A DNA stretch of 38,211 bases from Caryophanales bacterium UBA6768. Lineage in GTDB: Bacteria; Bacillota; Bacilli; Bacillales_D; Amphibacillaceae. The translations under genes and the position numbers were made by a program. Positions 1 to 8,136 of this stretch are shown piece after piece (position 1 is the stretch's first letter; the number at the start of each line of letters is the position of its first letter). Location: assembly GCA_002453315.1 (NCBI GenBank), contig DKGO01000034.1, positions 1 through 38,211 on the forward strand, written 5' to 3'. Under the pieces are notes generated by a model. It saw nothing but the letters and a program-made list of their open reading frames with translations, made no database searches and was not told the origin of the DNA.

Positions 1-125
1 TTTTTCGTTGATCCATATGACCCTTCGGGAAATTCCTCGGGAATGAGCATATCGTGCATTTTGGTGGCATTAGATACATCTGAAAATTCTTTGTTTAGTT
101 TATCATTTTTATTCATATATCCCAT
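1..125 (-). CDS. Small hypothetical protein, partial (C-terminus lies outside the window)
   Basis: An open frame runs off the left edge; 41 codons are visible. It is hydrophilic, rich in Asn, Lys, Asp and Glu, with a short segment EEFPEGSYGS near the edge. I chose the ATG at 125 because AAAGGA lies about 8 bases upstream; an in-frame ATG at 134 is too close to that site. It follows the amidase on the same strand after an 88-base gap and could be co-transcribed. The EEFPEG-YGS pattern resembles small soluble proteins of Bacillaceae that I cannot name. No function is proposed. Confidence 0.5.
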   Translation of the reverse strand, partial: MGYMNKNDKLNKEFSDVSNATKMHDMLIPEEFPEGSYGSTK

Positions 126-213
126 AAATTTCATCCTTTTGTCGTCAATTTATGATACGTAATGTTAGTATGAACATAAATTTAAAATAGATGAATATTA
201 TTTAAAGGTAAAT

Positions 214-1665
214 TTAGTCATATATTGTGCTTCGAATATAACCACCAAATTCCTTTTCAATTTGCTTTCCTAAAGTGAAGATAGATTCTTCATTATGATT
301 TTTACTCATTATTTGGATGCCAATAGGTAAATGATTGGCATTAAAACCGATGGGGATCGTAAGGGAAGGTAATCCCCAAACGTTCGCATAGGCAATATAT
401 GGCATGTATTGTTTATAAGTTTTATTAATGGCGAATATTTCTTTGTATAAATTACCGTGAAGTGGTGCACTGTCATAATATACCGGAAAAATGAGTAACT
501 TATTTTTTAAATAACGATCTAAAATAATGTCACCATCTGTAATAATAGAATTAATTTCGTTTTTTCTTTTTTGTGAAGGTTTAAATAAACTAGCCCCAAT
601 CAATGCCCAGGTTAAATAATTATGTGTGTTCGTCTTACCTGTCATTTTTTCACTAATATATTGCCTCCATAAATTAACTCTGTCCGTGTTAAAGGCCAAT
701 TCCTTTATTTCTTTTCCACCATCGATAGACATGATTTCCTGCCACAATTGGGCACTTTCATTAAAATATGGTGGAATTGATTCCGTTGTATTGTAATTTT
801 CTTTAATGAATTGATAAACGGTAGTTAATTTTTCAGCTGTTTCCTCTGATAGGGGGTAACCATTGTCATTGGGTAATATTTCGATGTTCATTTTTTCAAA
901 CAATGTTTTACTATTATCGTGCGAATTTTTTGTTAAGTTATAGATCAGTTGTACGTCATTTACTGATTTTCCAATAGGGCCAATACTAGACATTCTTGAT
1001 TTTAATGCAATGTTATCAGCAGGAATATGGCCCTCAGATGATACTTGCCCCATACCAGGCTTAAAACCGATAACACCGTTAAAATGGCTTGGAAAACGAA
1101 TAGAACCACCGATGTCAGAACTCATGCCCATTGGAGTCCCTCCAACCGCAATAAGGGCTCCTTCTCCTCCACTTGATCCACCAGCTGTTCGGGTTTTATC
1201 CCAGGCATTATTCGTTCGGCCATATAATTTATTATCTGTTTCATGACAGAAACATAATGTCGGTGTATTTGTTTTACATAATATGATAGCCCCGGCAGCT
1301 TTTAATTTGTCAACAACAACTGCATCTTTATTCATGATGATGTCTTTTCGATGATGAACTCCGCCAGTTGTTTTCATTCCTTTTATGTGAAAAGATTCTT
1401 TTATGCTAATAGGTACGCCAAATAAAGGTTGTTTGGAAAAATCGATATCATCAATTTGTTGATCCTTTATTCTCGCTTCTTCCAAAGCCTCGCTAAATCT
1501 TGTTTCTACAACGGCATTTAATTGTTTATTTATTGTTTTTATATGTTCTATATGTGTCGCCGTTATTTCTTCAATGGATAATGTCTTTTCACGAATTAAT
1601 TTAGCAATTTCTGTACCATCCAAATGCAGTAAATCAAATTTCGTTGATACGATTTCATTTGTCAT
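214..1665 (-). CDS. Amidase signature family amidohydrolase
   Basis: This 483-residue protein belongs to the amidase signature family, which includes GatA and fatty acid amide hydrolase. The Ser-cisSer-Lys catalytic triad can be placed: Lys89 in GVPISIKES, cis-Ser164 in the GGSSGG motif, and nucleophile Ser188 in DIGGSIRFP, with the same spacing as GatA. No gatC or gatB lies beside it, and the segment following the signature motif does not read as classical GatA, so a stand-alone amidase is more likely than a tRNA amidotransferase subunit. The substrate cannot be told. An AAAGGGTG site precedes the ATG. No signal peptide is visible, so it should be cytoplasmic. Confidence 0.88.
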   Translation of the reverse strand: MTNEIVSTKFDLLHLDGTEIAKLIREKTLSIEEITATHIEHIKTINKQLNAVVETRFSEALEEARIKDQQIDDIDFSKQPLFGVPISIKESFHIKGMKTTGGVHHRKDIIMNKDAVVVDKLKAAGAIILCKTNTPTLCFCHETDNKLYGRTNNAWDKTRTAGGSSGGEGALIAVGGTPMGMSSDIGGSIRFPSHFNGVIGFKPGMGQVSSEGHIPADNIALKSRMSSIGPIGKSVNDVQLIYNLTKNSHDNSKTLFEKMNIEILPNDNGYPLSEETAEKLTTVYQFIKENYNTTESIPPYFNESAQLWQEIMSIDGGKEIKELAFNTDRVNLWRQYISEKMTGKTNTHNYLTWALIGASLFKPSQKRKNEINSIITDGDIILDRYLKNKLLIFPVYYDSAPLHGNLYKEIFAINKTYKQYMPYIAYANVWGLPSLTIPIGFNANHLPIGIQIMSKNHNEESIFTLGKQIEKEFGGYIRSTIYD

Positions 1666-1724
1666 GGAAAAATCACCCTTTCAATAAATAAAGACATACT
1701 ATAAGTATAACAGTTTACAGATTT

Positions 1725-2215
1725 ATAAGCGAGAAAGCCCATTCCTTCAAGTGTAGGATGAAAGCGTATATATACAAATATTTAAATTCCTTTTGCTAGA
1801 AAAATTCCAAGCGAATAGGTGTTTGATATAATTAACCTACAAATAATTGTTCCTCAAAGGGGAGCTCTGTGGAAATATGTCAATTATTTCCCTGAAATTG
1901 GAGTTGTTGAACCCAACGAAAATTAAAACAAGCAATGTATGAAGGAATGACTAAAATAAATACGGAGTTCTCCAATTAGCTGTTGGGTTTAACTAGTTTA
2001 TCAAAATTGACTGCTAAGATTTTTAAAGATTTTTCCGATGAAAGGTTTCCTTCAGAAATATGATAATACAACAGGATGGGGTGATGACACACCCCCTTAA
2101 CCTAGGCCTTGTTTGAAACAGACATGGATTGAAAACGTTACAGGACCTGAGAATCCCACTATGAGAAACGTAGCATGTGGTTATAGCCATGGGAGTGTCA
2201 AGTATCATTAGACTA
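1725..2215. mobile_element. Possible decayed IS200/IS605-family remnant in a gene-free gap
   Basis: The gap between the amidase and yutE (about 600 bp) holds no convincing intact gene. Near its right end a plus-strand frame (2101-2211, 36 codons) ends in residues GPENPTMRNVACGYSHGS, a C-terminal tail style that I associate with TnpB proteins. Inside it lies an imperfect hairpin: TCCCA plus CTAT (2154-2162) pairs with ATAG plus TGGGA (2183-2186, 2190-2194), like the right-end hairpins of IS605 elements. At 1735-1765 there is another short hairpin (CATTCC/GGATG), and 1906-1917 is an imperfect inverted copy of 1982-1993. The zinc finger and catalytic motifs of TnpB are absent. The call is inference. 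Confidence 0.3.
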
Positions 2216-2245
2216 ATCATGTACTAACCTTAGGAGAATGAAGTG

Positions 2246-2254
2246 TGGTATAAT
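2246..2254 (+). promoter_or_regulatory. Extended -10 promoter of yutE
   Basis: TGGTATAAT is a perfect TATAAT hexamer with the TGn extension, 26 bases before the yutE start. The -35 region is weak, as is usual for extended -10 promoters. It would give a leader of about 20 bases and drive yutE and the regulator behind it. Confidence 0.5.
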
Positions 2255-2280
2255 TAAGACGAGAAGTGAGGGATTTACAG

Positions 2281-2721
2281 ATGTATTTTGTCAATCGAAG
2301 TGATATCGAAAAAATAATTACATATATAGATAAAATATTGAATCAAACAAATATAAATGACTCTTTTTCTAACTTGACAGAACAATTAAGTCTTGAACGA
2401 TTTGCACATGTGTTGATTGAATCAATATTAGATGTGGGTAATTTAATGATTGATGGATTTATTATGCGTGATCCAGGTAGTTATCATGACATTATTGATA
2501 TATTAGTTGATGAACGTGTTATTCCAAAGGCCGACGAAATGGCTTATAAGCAGTTGATTGATTTAAGACAACAGCTTGTCAAAAATTATACATCTATTGA
2601 TCACTTGCATATATATAAGGTATTTAATGCACATAAACAGACATTTAGTCAATTTAGTACACATATTAGATCATATTTAACGAATGAACTAGGTTCTGCA
2701 CATACTTTTTCAAATGAATAA
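2281..2721 (+). CDS. yutE: YutE, DUF86 / HepT-like family protein
   Basis: The protein has 146 residues and is all-helical in character. It matches YutE closely as I remember it, including the MYFVxRS start, the segment LIESILDVGNLMIDGFIMRDPGSY and the RSYLTNELG ending. The family (DUF86) is related to HepT, the nuclease partner of MNT nucleotidyltransferases, but no MNT gene is adjacent and YutE is a conserved chromosomal gene, so a toxin role should not be assumed. I chose the ATG at 2281 (MYFV) over the in-frame ATG at 2266 because GTGAGGG lies 7 bases before it and the family starts there. It is followed after 14 bases by the regulator gene, which makes a likely operon. Confidence 0.85.
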   Translation: MYFVNRSDIEKIITYIDKILNQTNINDSFSNLTEQLSLERFAHVLIESILDVGNLMIDGFIMRDPGSYHDIIDILVDERVIPKADEMAYKQLIDLRQQLVKNYTSIDHLHIYKVFNAHKQTFSQFSTHIRSYLTNELGSAHTFSNE

Positions 2722-2735
2722 TAGGGGTGTTAGCA

Positions 2736-3389
2736 ATGACTAAATTCATGACCACTAAGGAAAAGGTTTTACAGCAATTAAAAAGGTCTAAAACTGTTGA
2801 CAGCACAATTAAGGAAATTATGGTGGCTTTCACAATCTCAGAAACCGCTGTTAGGAAACATTTACAAGAGTTAATCAGTAATGGATTTGTTAAGGAGAGA
2901 ATTGTGAAGCAAGAAATTGGACGACCATACCATTTATATTCCTTGACTCAAAAAGGCCATGCAACATTTCCAAGTCAAAGAGATGAGTTACCCGTAGATT
3001 TACTACTAGATTTAGAAGAGGTCGGGGGAAAAGAAGTAGTGAATGAATTACTTCTAAAACGTAAAGAACGAGAAGAAAAAGAATTAATTAGTTCCCTAGA
3101 AAATGTTAATTTTGATGAGAAAGTGAGTAAACTTACAAAATTACAAAACGAAAAAGGCTATATGATGGAATATAAGCAATTAGCCGAAGGGAATTATGAA
3201 ATCATTAATTATAATTGCCCGATATACAATTTAGCCTCTTCCTATAGACAAGTTTGTAACAATGAAAATGGCATGATTAAAAAAATTTTTAAAACGGGAG
3301 AGGTTGTCGCACATTCATGTATTGTTTCGGGAGACAATTACTGTGGTTGGATAATTTCGAAACATCAAAACGAAAAGGAGATTATTTAA
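2736..3389 (+). CDS. SufR-like winged-helix regulator with putative Fe-S cysteines
   Basis: The product has 217 residues. Residues 5-80 form a winged-helix DNA-binding domain, with a recognition helix around SETAVRKHLQELISNG and a wing near GRPYHLYSLT. A charged linker (95-135) leads to a C-terminal domain with four cysteines: C161, C174, C195 and C203. The C-X12-C spacing followed by a late Cys resembles SufR, the [4Fe-4S] repressor of suf genes in cyanobacteria and actinobacteria. The start at 2736 has AGGGGTG 6 bases upstream. It sits behind yutE and near yutI and yutM, both Fe-S genes. That context supports an iron-sulfur sensing role, but its target genes are unknown. Confidence 0.75.
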   Translation: MTKFMTTKEKVLQQLKRSKTVDSTIKEIMVAFTISETAVRKHLQELISNGFVKERIVKQEIGRPYHLYSLTQKGHATFPSQRDELPVDLLLDLEEVGGKEVVNELLLKRKEREEKELISSLENVNFDEKVSKLTKLQNEKGYMMEYKQLAEGNYEIINYNCPIYNLASSYRQVCNNENGMIKKIFKTGEVVAHSCIVSGDNYCGWIISKHQNEKEII

Positions 3390-3391
3390 AA

Positions 3392-3421
3392 AAGTTCAAA
3401 CAGTAACGTTTGAACTTCTAT
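3392..3421. terminator. Bidirectional terminator between the SufR-like gene and yutG
   Basis: The perfect inverted repeat AAGTTCAAAC / GTTTGAACTT has a 6-base loop. On the minus strand it runs into a T-run, which gives a good terminator for yutG; on the plus strand the tail is weaker. Confidence 0.75.
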
Positions 3422-3432
3422 CCTTATAGTGA

Positions 3433-3939
3433 TCATGTATCTAAAAAATCGTCGCCAGCATGAGAGTGGGCAAGACGGCTAGAGGCGGCAGCAGCGATAG
3501 CACCAACAATGTCATCTAAAAAAGTATGTACTTCACCACTTTCATGACTATTTAGTTTCTTTAAAATACCTGGTTTAAATTTATCTACAAAACCAAAACT
3601 CGTTAAGCCGATTGATCCATAAACATTGACGATTGATAAGGCGATAACTTCATCTATCCCGTACAAACCTTCATCACGATAAATAATATTTTGAAGTGGT
3701 TCTTGTAATTTATTTTGTTCAGAAAGAATATCTAACTGAATGCCTGTAAGTATTGCGTGCTGGACTTCACGTTTTCTCAGAACACTATTAATATTCTCGA
3801 TACAAACATCAAGTGATAAATCATCAAAGTATTCTGCTTGTAAATAATAAACAATTTCTGCAATGTCTTTAATCATGACGCCACGTTCTTTTAGCAAATT
3901 TCTTGCGATTTTTTCTAGTTCACTTCGTTTTTCAAGCAT
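3433..3939 (-). CDS. yutG: Phosphatidylglycerophosphatase A family protein YutG
   Basis: The 168-residue product matches the YutG/PgpA-like family of Bacillota. Recognisable segments are GIDEVIALSIVNVYGSIGLTSFG and the conserved ending FLDDIVGAIAAAASSRLAH. The family is annotated as phosphatidylglycerophosphatase A, which removes phosphate from phosphatidylglycerophosphate; in Bacillus this assignment rests mainly on homology. No clear membrane helices are visible, unlike proteobacterial PgpA. An in-frame ATG lies at 3945, but the GGGG site is only 2 bases from it and 8 bases from the ATG at 3939, so the latter is preferred. The gene stands alone on the minus strand. Confidence 0.8.
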   Translation of the reverse strand: MLEKRSELEKIARNLLKERGVMIKDIAEIVYYLQAEYFDDLSLDVCIENINSVLRKREVQHAILTGIQLDILSEQNKLQEPLQNIIYRDEGLYGIDEVIALSIVNVYGSIGLTSFGFVDKFKPGILKKLNSHESGEVHTFLDDIVGAIAAAASSRLAHSHAGDDFLDT

Positions 3940-4103
3940 AATCATAGCCCCACTTTCTCATATTATAAAAATTGTATCAATACTCATTTAAAAAGATAAA
4001 GATGATATGGATATTATAACAAAGAGCCGTTAAAGAACATAATGCTATTAATCATCAAATAATGTTTCATAAATCGTGAATCAAATTTAGAAAGGTGATA
4101 AAT

Positions 4104-5075
4104 TTGTACAAACCGACTATTTACATTACTAGAAAAATTCCTAATCATTTACTAGAACCTTATAAAAATCAGTTCAATTTTCAAATGTGGCATGAAGAAA
4201 CTGTTCCTGTTCCAAACGATGTATTATATCAGGAAGCAAAAAAGGCAGATGGGTTGTTATGTTTATTAACTGAACAAATTGATGAAAAGTTTATTAATGA
4301 GGCATCCCATTTAAAAATCATTGCCAACATGGCTGTTGGTTATGATAATATCAATGTTGCTTATGCAAATGACAAACAAATCATTGTCACCAACACCCCA
4401 GACGTTTTAACTGAAACAACAGCAGATCTAACATTTTCATTGTTGATGGCAACGGCAAGAAGAATTGTCGAAGCGACAGATAGTATTCGAAATAACGAAT
4501 GGGGAGATTGGTCACCGTTTATGTTAGCCGGGACAGATATATATGAAAAAACCCTTGGTATTGTTGGTATGGGCCGTATAGGGGAGGCTGTCGTTAGGCG
4601 TGCAAATGGTTTTAACATGAACACTTTATATGTTAACCGTAATAGAAAATATGATATTGAAAATGAGTTAGGTGTTGCATATCGATCATTTGACGATCTA
4701 CTAAATGAGGCCGATTTTGTCGTGTCATTAGTTCCATTATCAAATGAAACGGAAAATCTTTTTAATCGCTCGACTTTCCAAAAAATGAAATCGTCTGCTA
4801 TTTTTATTAACGTTTCCCGTGGAGGTGTTGTGGATGAAGGGGCATTATATGAGGCCCTAGTAGCAAATGAAATTGCAGCAGCTGGTTTAGATGTATTTAA
4901 ACATGAACCGATTAACAACAGACATCCACTTGTTTCTTTAAAAAATACTGTCCTATTGCCACATATTGGGTCTGCTAGTATAGCAACGAGGGAAAAGATG
5001 ATTACGCTTTGTTTGGAAAATATTGCAGAAGTTTTCGCCGGAAGATCACCAAAGACACCTGTTATTAAACAATAA
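4104..5075 (+). CDS. D-2-hydroxyacid dehydrogenase (glyoxylate/hydroxypyruvate reductase type)
   Basis: This 323-residue NAD(P)-dependent dehydrogenase belongs to the D-isomer-specific 2-hydroxyacid family. The Rossmann motif GMGRIG lies at about 155-160. The catalytic Arg239 (NVSRGGVVDE), Glu268 (KHEP) and His287 (LLPHIGSAS) are all present. The sequence is nearest the glyoxylate reductase/glycerate dehydrogenase branch, but substrate cannot be fixed from sequence. The start is probably TTG at 4104, with AGAAAGG 7 bases upstream; a GTG at 4095 in the same frame falls inside that ribosome binding site. It is monocistronic and ends at a shared terminator. Confidence 0.88.
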   Translation: MYKPTIYITRKIPNHLLEPYKNQFNFQMWHEETVPVPNDVLYQEAKKADGLLCLLTEQIDEKFINEASHLKIIANMAVGYDNINVAYANDKQIIVTNTPDVLTETTADLTFSLLMATARRIVEATDSIRNNEWGDWSPFMLAGTDIYEKTLGIVGMGRIGEAVVRRANGFNMNTLYVNRNRKYDIENELGVAYRSFDDLLNEADFVVSLVPLSNETENLFNRSTFQKMKSSAIFINVSRGGVVDEGALYEALVANEIAAAGLDVFKHEPINNRHPLVSLKNTVLLPHIGSASIATREKMITLCLENIAEVFAGRSPKTPVIKQ

Positions 5076-5079
5076 AAAC

Positions 5080-5110
5080 GGCAGACATATTTGTCTGCCA
5101 TTTAATTTTT
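5080..5110. terminator. Bidirectional terminator between the dehydrogenase and yutI
   Basis: GGCAGACA / TGTCTGCC is a perfect 8-bp stem with a 4-base loop. A T-rich tail lies on the plus side and an A-run (T-run on the minus strand) on the other, so it can serve both convergent genes. Confidence 0.85.
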
Positions 5111-5115
5111 CTATA

Positions 5116-5340
5116 TTAAAAAACTTGCTCGATTTCAGTGACACCAGGGACTTCTGTAGTAAGTGCTCTTTCAATACCAGCCTTTAAAGTGATCGCGGAA
5201 CTTGGGCAATTTCCACAAGCCCCCATTAAACGAAGTAAGACGACGCCATCTTCATCAACATCAATTAGTTCAACATCGCCACCATCCCGAAGAAGAAATG
5301 GACGTAATTTATTTAACACTTCCTGCACTTGTTCCTTCAT
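5116..5340 (-). CDS. yutI: NifU C-terminal domain Fe-S scaffold protein YutI
   Basis: This 74-residue protein consists only of the NifU C-terminal (Nfu) domain. The opening [18 protein letters not shown] and the CGNC motif (Cys42, Cys45) followed by PSS are diagnostic. The two cysteines from each of two subunits bind a [4Fe-4S] cluster that is handed to apo-proteins. The full length is typical for Nfu of Bacillus. It is transcribed alone, towards the dehydrogenase, in the cluster that also holds yuzD and yutM. Confidence 0.92.
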   Translation of the reverse strand: MKEQVQEVLNKLRPFLLRDGGDVELIDVDEDGVVLLRLMGACGNCPSSAITLKAGIERALTTEVPGVTEIEQVF

Positions 5341-5540
5341 AAACTAGCTTCCCCTTTCTAAAATCTTCACAAAAAATAAGCTTATCAATTAATAATATAA
5401 ATATTGTTACTATTATTTTATCCTGTTTATCATCGTTTGTAAAATGTTTAAATTTCTTCTAGGCGATTTAGTTTAGAATATATGCTTGCTTTGGTAAACT
5501 TAAACTAAGGCATTTGATTATGATAGGGAGGCTATGTTGA

Positions 5541-5867
5541 GTGGCTAATAAAGGTATGACAATTACAATTTATGGTAGAGATCAAATATGTGCGAGTTGT
5601 GTAGGGGCACCTGGTTCGAGAGATACGTATGAATGGTTACAGGCTGCCATTAATCGGAAATATGATGCTGAGTATATTACTTATAAATATGTAGACATGG
5701 ATGAACAAGGACATAATGATAAGGAACAATTGATGATTGAACAAATGGAAGCAGAAGATATGTTTTATCCACTCGTTATGATGGATGATGATATCGTTGC
5801 TGAAGGTATTCCTTATTTAAAGAAAATTTTTAAAGAAGTGGATGAACGGGGGGTACCACTAAAGTAA
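5541..5867 (+). CDS. yuzD: YuzD, thioredoxin-like DUF1462 protein
   Basis: The product has 108 residues and corresponds to YuzD. An opening beta strand (MTITIYGRDQ) is followed by a redox-type motif ICASC (Cys17, Cys20) and then by SRDTYEWLQ, the layout of a small thioredoxin-like fold. The end has a cis-Pro-like FYPLVMMDDDIVAEG segment. The function is not established; the fold and the neighbours yutI and yutM suggest a thiol-redox or Fe-S link, which is inference. GTG at 5541 is chosen because GGGAGG lies 9 bases upstream. Confidence 0.85.
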   Translation: MANKGMTITIYGRDQICASCVGAPGSRDTYEWLQAAINRKYDAEYITYKYVDMDEQGHNDKEQLMIEQMEAEDMFYPLVMMDDDIVAEGIPYLKKIFKEVDERGVPLK

Positions 5868-5980
5868 AATGCAATTTTTTCAGCATCGATAGGAAAGATG
5901 GTTTGTTCACAATTGGGCATTTTCGGCTTCATACTTAATGTTTAGAAAAAAAAGCTAGCCTATAAATTTTTCATAAATAG

Positions 5981-6010
5981 TTAACAAAGGGATCATTTTT
6001 TTGTTATAAT
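5981..6010 (+). promoter_or_regulatory. Sigma-A promoter of yutM
   Basis: TTAACA (5981-5986), an 18-base spacer and TATAAT (6005-6010), about 84 bases before the yutM start. Confidence 0.6.
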
Positions 6011-6093
6011 AAAAATAGAGTCCAATTAATTATTTGTTGATAAGCGACAATCCATTTATCAACTTTATAAAAATAAGATGGGGAGGTAATAGG

Positions 6094-6450
6094 ATGGTAA
6101 TTGACATTACTGATAATGCTCGACAACAAATAGAAGAAATGAAAAAGGCCGAGTCTGACGATTCACGATTACGCTTTGGTGTAAAAGGTGGCGGCTGTAG
6201 TGGTTTGTCCTACTCTCTAAGCTTTGATAATGAAATAAATGACGAACTAGATTTTGTTGATACAATTAATGGCATCCCTGTTGTCATTTTTAAACAAGAT
6301 ATACCTATCATTGAAAATACTGTCATTGACTTTAAACAAAATATGATGGGTGGGGGATTTAGTATTAATAATCCAAATGCCATCATATCTTGTGGGTGTG
6401 GCTCATCTTTTCGTACGAAGGACAAAGTGGGAAGCCCAGGGGATTGCTAG
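6094..6450 (+). CDS. yutM: A-type Fe-S carrier protein YutM (HesB/IscA family)
   Basis: The protein has 118 residues and is a typical A-type carrier. The three cluster-binding cysteines are present: Cys35 in GGGCSGLSY, and Cys100 and Cys102 in ISCGCGSSF. Such proteins receive Fe-S clusters from scaffolds and deliver them to target enzymes in the cytoplasm. The ATG at 6094 follows GGGGAGGT at a suitable distance; the frame is open 20 codons further upstream but without a ribosome binding site. It faces yumC across a shared terminator and has its own promoter. Confidence 0.92.
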   Translation: MVIDITDNARQQIEEMKKAESDDSRLRFGVKGGGCSGLSYSLSFDNEINDELDFVDTINGIPVVIFKQDIPIIENTVIDFKQNMMGGGFSINNPNAIISCGCGSSFRTKDKVGSPGDC

Positions 6451-6500
6451 TAATTAGATCTTACTTAATAGGCTAACTACTTGTGAAATAATGTAAATAT

Positions 6501-6542
6501 AAAATGCCGTATTCAAGGGTTTAACTCTTGATCCGGCATTTT
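6501..6542. terminator. Bidirectional terminator between yutM and yumC
   Basis: AAAATGCCG (6501-6509) pairs with CGGCATTTT (6534-6542), and an inner stem (TTCAAG/CTTGA) extends it. It lies between convergent stops. Confidence 0.8.
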
Positions 6543-6560
6543 CATTTTGTAAGAAAAAAG

Positions 6561-7547
6561 TTAAAACATACTTGTAGAGTGTCTAGGTTGAATTCTAGCT
6601 TTAGGATCCATATATTGCATGGCATTGTTCACGGCCGTCGGTCCTTCTCCAAAGCCAGTTGCAATCAAATTTACTTTCCCATCAAACGTGTTAATATCTC
6701 CAACAGCGTAAATACCTGGTATGTTTGTTTCCATTTTAGAATTGACAACAATACTATTACGATTAATGTCTAATCCCCAATTAGCTATAGGACCTAATCG
6801 AGAAATAAATCCATAATTACAAATGATTGAGTCAATGTCAAGCTTCATCATTTTATCGCCACGAGTTTCTTGTAAAATAATCGTTTCTATTTTTTCATCC
6901 GCTTCGATATCGGTAGCAACAAATGGTGTAATTAGCTCTATGGACGAGTTTTTTAACAATTCCGTACTATGCTCGTGGGCACGAAATTCATTACGACGGT
7001 GGATTAATGTTACCCTTTTTGCAATGGATTCAAGCATCAACGCCCAATCTACGGCAGAATCACCACCACCTAAAATTGCTACATGTTCATCCTTAAAACG
7101 ATTCATATCTTTTACATAGTAAAATAGATTTTTATTTTCATATTGCTCAGACTGATTTAAATTAAGTCTTCGTGGTTCAAAGGCACCGTTACCCGCCGTA
7201 ATAATAATTACTCTTGAATAGTGAATATCACCCGTATGTGATGTTAATTTAAATATATCATTTTCCATTTTTTCTACAGTTTCTATCGACTGGCTTAGTA
7301 CAGTGTTGGCATCAAATATTTGTAATTGCTTTTCTAAATTATTAATAAGTTCTTGGGCGCGAATTTTTGGAAAACCTGCCACATCATATATATATTTCTC
7401 AGGATATAATGCACTTAATTGACCACCAATATGGGGTAAACTTTCAATCAGCTTAACACTAGCTTGTCGCATTCCACCGTAGAAGGCTGTGAATAAACCA
7501 GCTGGCCCTGCCCCAATGACTGTTATATCGTATATTTTGTCGTTCAT
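6561..7547 (-). CDS. yumC: Ferredoxin/flavodoxin-NADP+ reductase type 2 YumC
   Basis: This 328-residue flavoprotein has the thioredoxin-reductase-like layout without the CxxC active site, as in YumC-type FNR. The FAD motif GAGPAG lies at residues 12-17, the NADPH motif [10 protein letters not shown] lies in the middle, and the second FAD motif (GVGDI-type, here [10 protein letters not shown]) is near the end, followed by [14 protein letters not shown]. It passes electrons from NADPH to ferredoxin or flavodoxin, supporting among others Fe-S assembly, which suits its neighbours. GGGAGG precedes the ATG. Confidence 0.92.
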   Translation of the reverse strand: MNDKIYDITVIGAGPAGLFTAFYGGMRQASVKLIESLPHIGGQLSALYPEKYIYDVAGFPKIRAQELINNLEKQLQIFDANTVLSQSIETVEKMENDIFKLTSHTGDIHYSRVIIITAGNGAFEPRRLNLNQSEQYENKNLFYYVKDMNRFKDEHVAILGGGDSAVDWALMLESIAKRVTLIHRRNEFRAHEHSTELLKNSSIELITPFVATDIEADEKIETIILQETRGDKMMKLDIDSIICNYGFISRLGPIANWGLDINRNSIVVNSKMETNIPGIYAVGDINTFDGKVNLIATGFGEGPTAVNNAMQYMDPKARIQPRHSTSMF

Positions 7548-7751
7548 TAGCTTGCCTCCCTATATACGGAACATTGTACACCATTCCCATCTTAACATAA
7601 ATTGTTTTGCATACGGAATAATCAGACTTTATATCAATATCGTTCATTGTTTGTTCATAAAGGGGAATTAATTGGGGGTAAAAAGAACATCTCTTTGCAA
7701 TTTAGTAAGACTAAATATAAAATATAAGTGGAATTGAAAGGAGAAAATAAA

Positions 7752-8063
7752 TTGATTCAGCTAGTTGTATCACTGATCTTATACTTTGTTATTTTTTTTG
7801 GAATTGCATTTATTTTAAATATGTTGTTAAGGACTACATGGTTAATGGCTTTCTTTTATCCTATTATTGTCATTTTAATTGTAGGAAAGGGTTCCATCAT
7901 TGATTATTTTGTTAAACCTATCCAAACGGCTCAGAACACTTATCATGACTTTTTGGCGATTACCTTTGTGGATGGGATTATTTTAGCCTCTGGTTTATTT
8001 GGTACTATCGTTTGTGGATTTGTCATTAAGTATTTACGTAAAAGTGGCTATCAGATGTTTTAG
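7752..8063 (+). CDS. yuiB: YuiB, small integral membrane protein
   Basis: The product has 103 residues with about three hydrophobic segments (roughly 1-22, 28-45 and 72-95), the last followed by a basic tail KYLRKSGYQ. It matches YuiB by composition, the segment LNMLLRTTWLM and position between yumC and yuiC. No function is known. The best start is TTG at 7752, with AAAGGAG 8 bases upstream; an upstream in-frame GTG at 7728 would place that site inside the gene. The small yuiA gene found here in B. subtilis is not visible. Confidence 0.75.
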   Translation: MIQLVVSLILYFVIFFGIAFILNMLLRTTWLMAFFYPIIVILIVGKGSIIDYFVKPIQTAQNTYHDFLAITFVDGIILASGLFGTIVCGFVIKYLRKSGYQMF

Positions 8064-8092
8064 TACATAAAAAGTGTGAAAATGAATAGAAT

Positions 8093-8134
8093 ACACCTCG
8101 ATTGGTTAAAATGATTTGCCAAGAGGTGTTTTTT
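8093..8134 (+). terminator. Terminator-like hairpin that contains the yuiC ribosome binding site
   Basis: ACACCTC (8093-8099) pairs with GAGGTGT (8123-8129), extended by TTGG/CCAA (8102-8105, 8119-8122), then six T. The 3' arm is also the only good ribosome binding site for yuiC (ATG at 8137). Confidence 0.7.
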
Positions 8135-8136
8135 AC

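Noticed and set aside
2023..2220. Open frame of 65 codons on the minus strand in the yutE gap
   Set aside because: No ribosome site or recognisable sequence; better explained as part of the decayed IS-like region.
2281..2721. HepT toxin of a HepT/MNT toxin-antitoxin pair
   Set aside because: The protein is the conserved chromosomal YutE and no nucleotidyltransferase gene is adjacent; its partner is a winged-helix regulator.
4361..5101. Open frame of 246 codons on the minus strand
   Set aside because: It lies opposite the 2-hydroxyacid dehydrogenase, whose catalytic motifs are intact; the antisense frame has no ribosome site and reads as a shadow.
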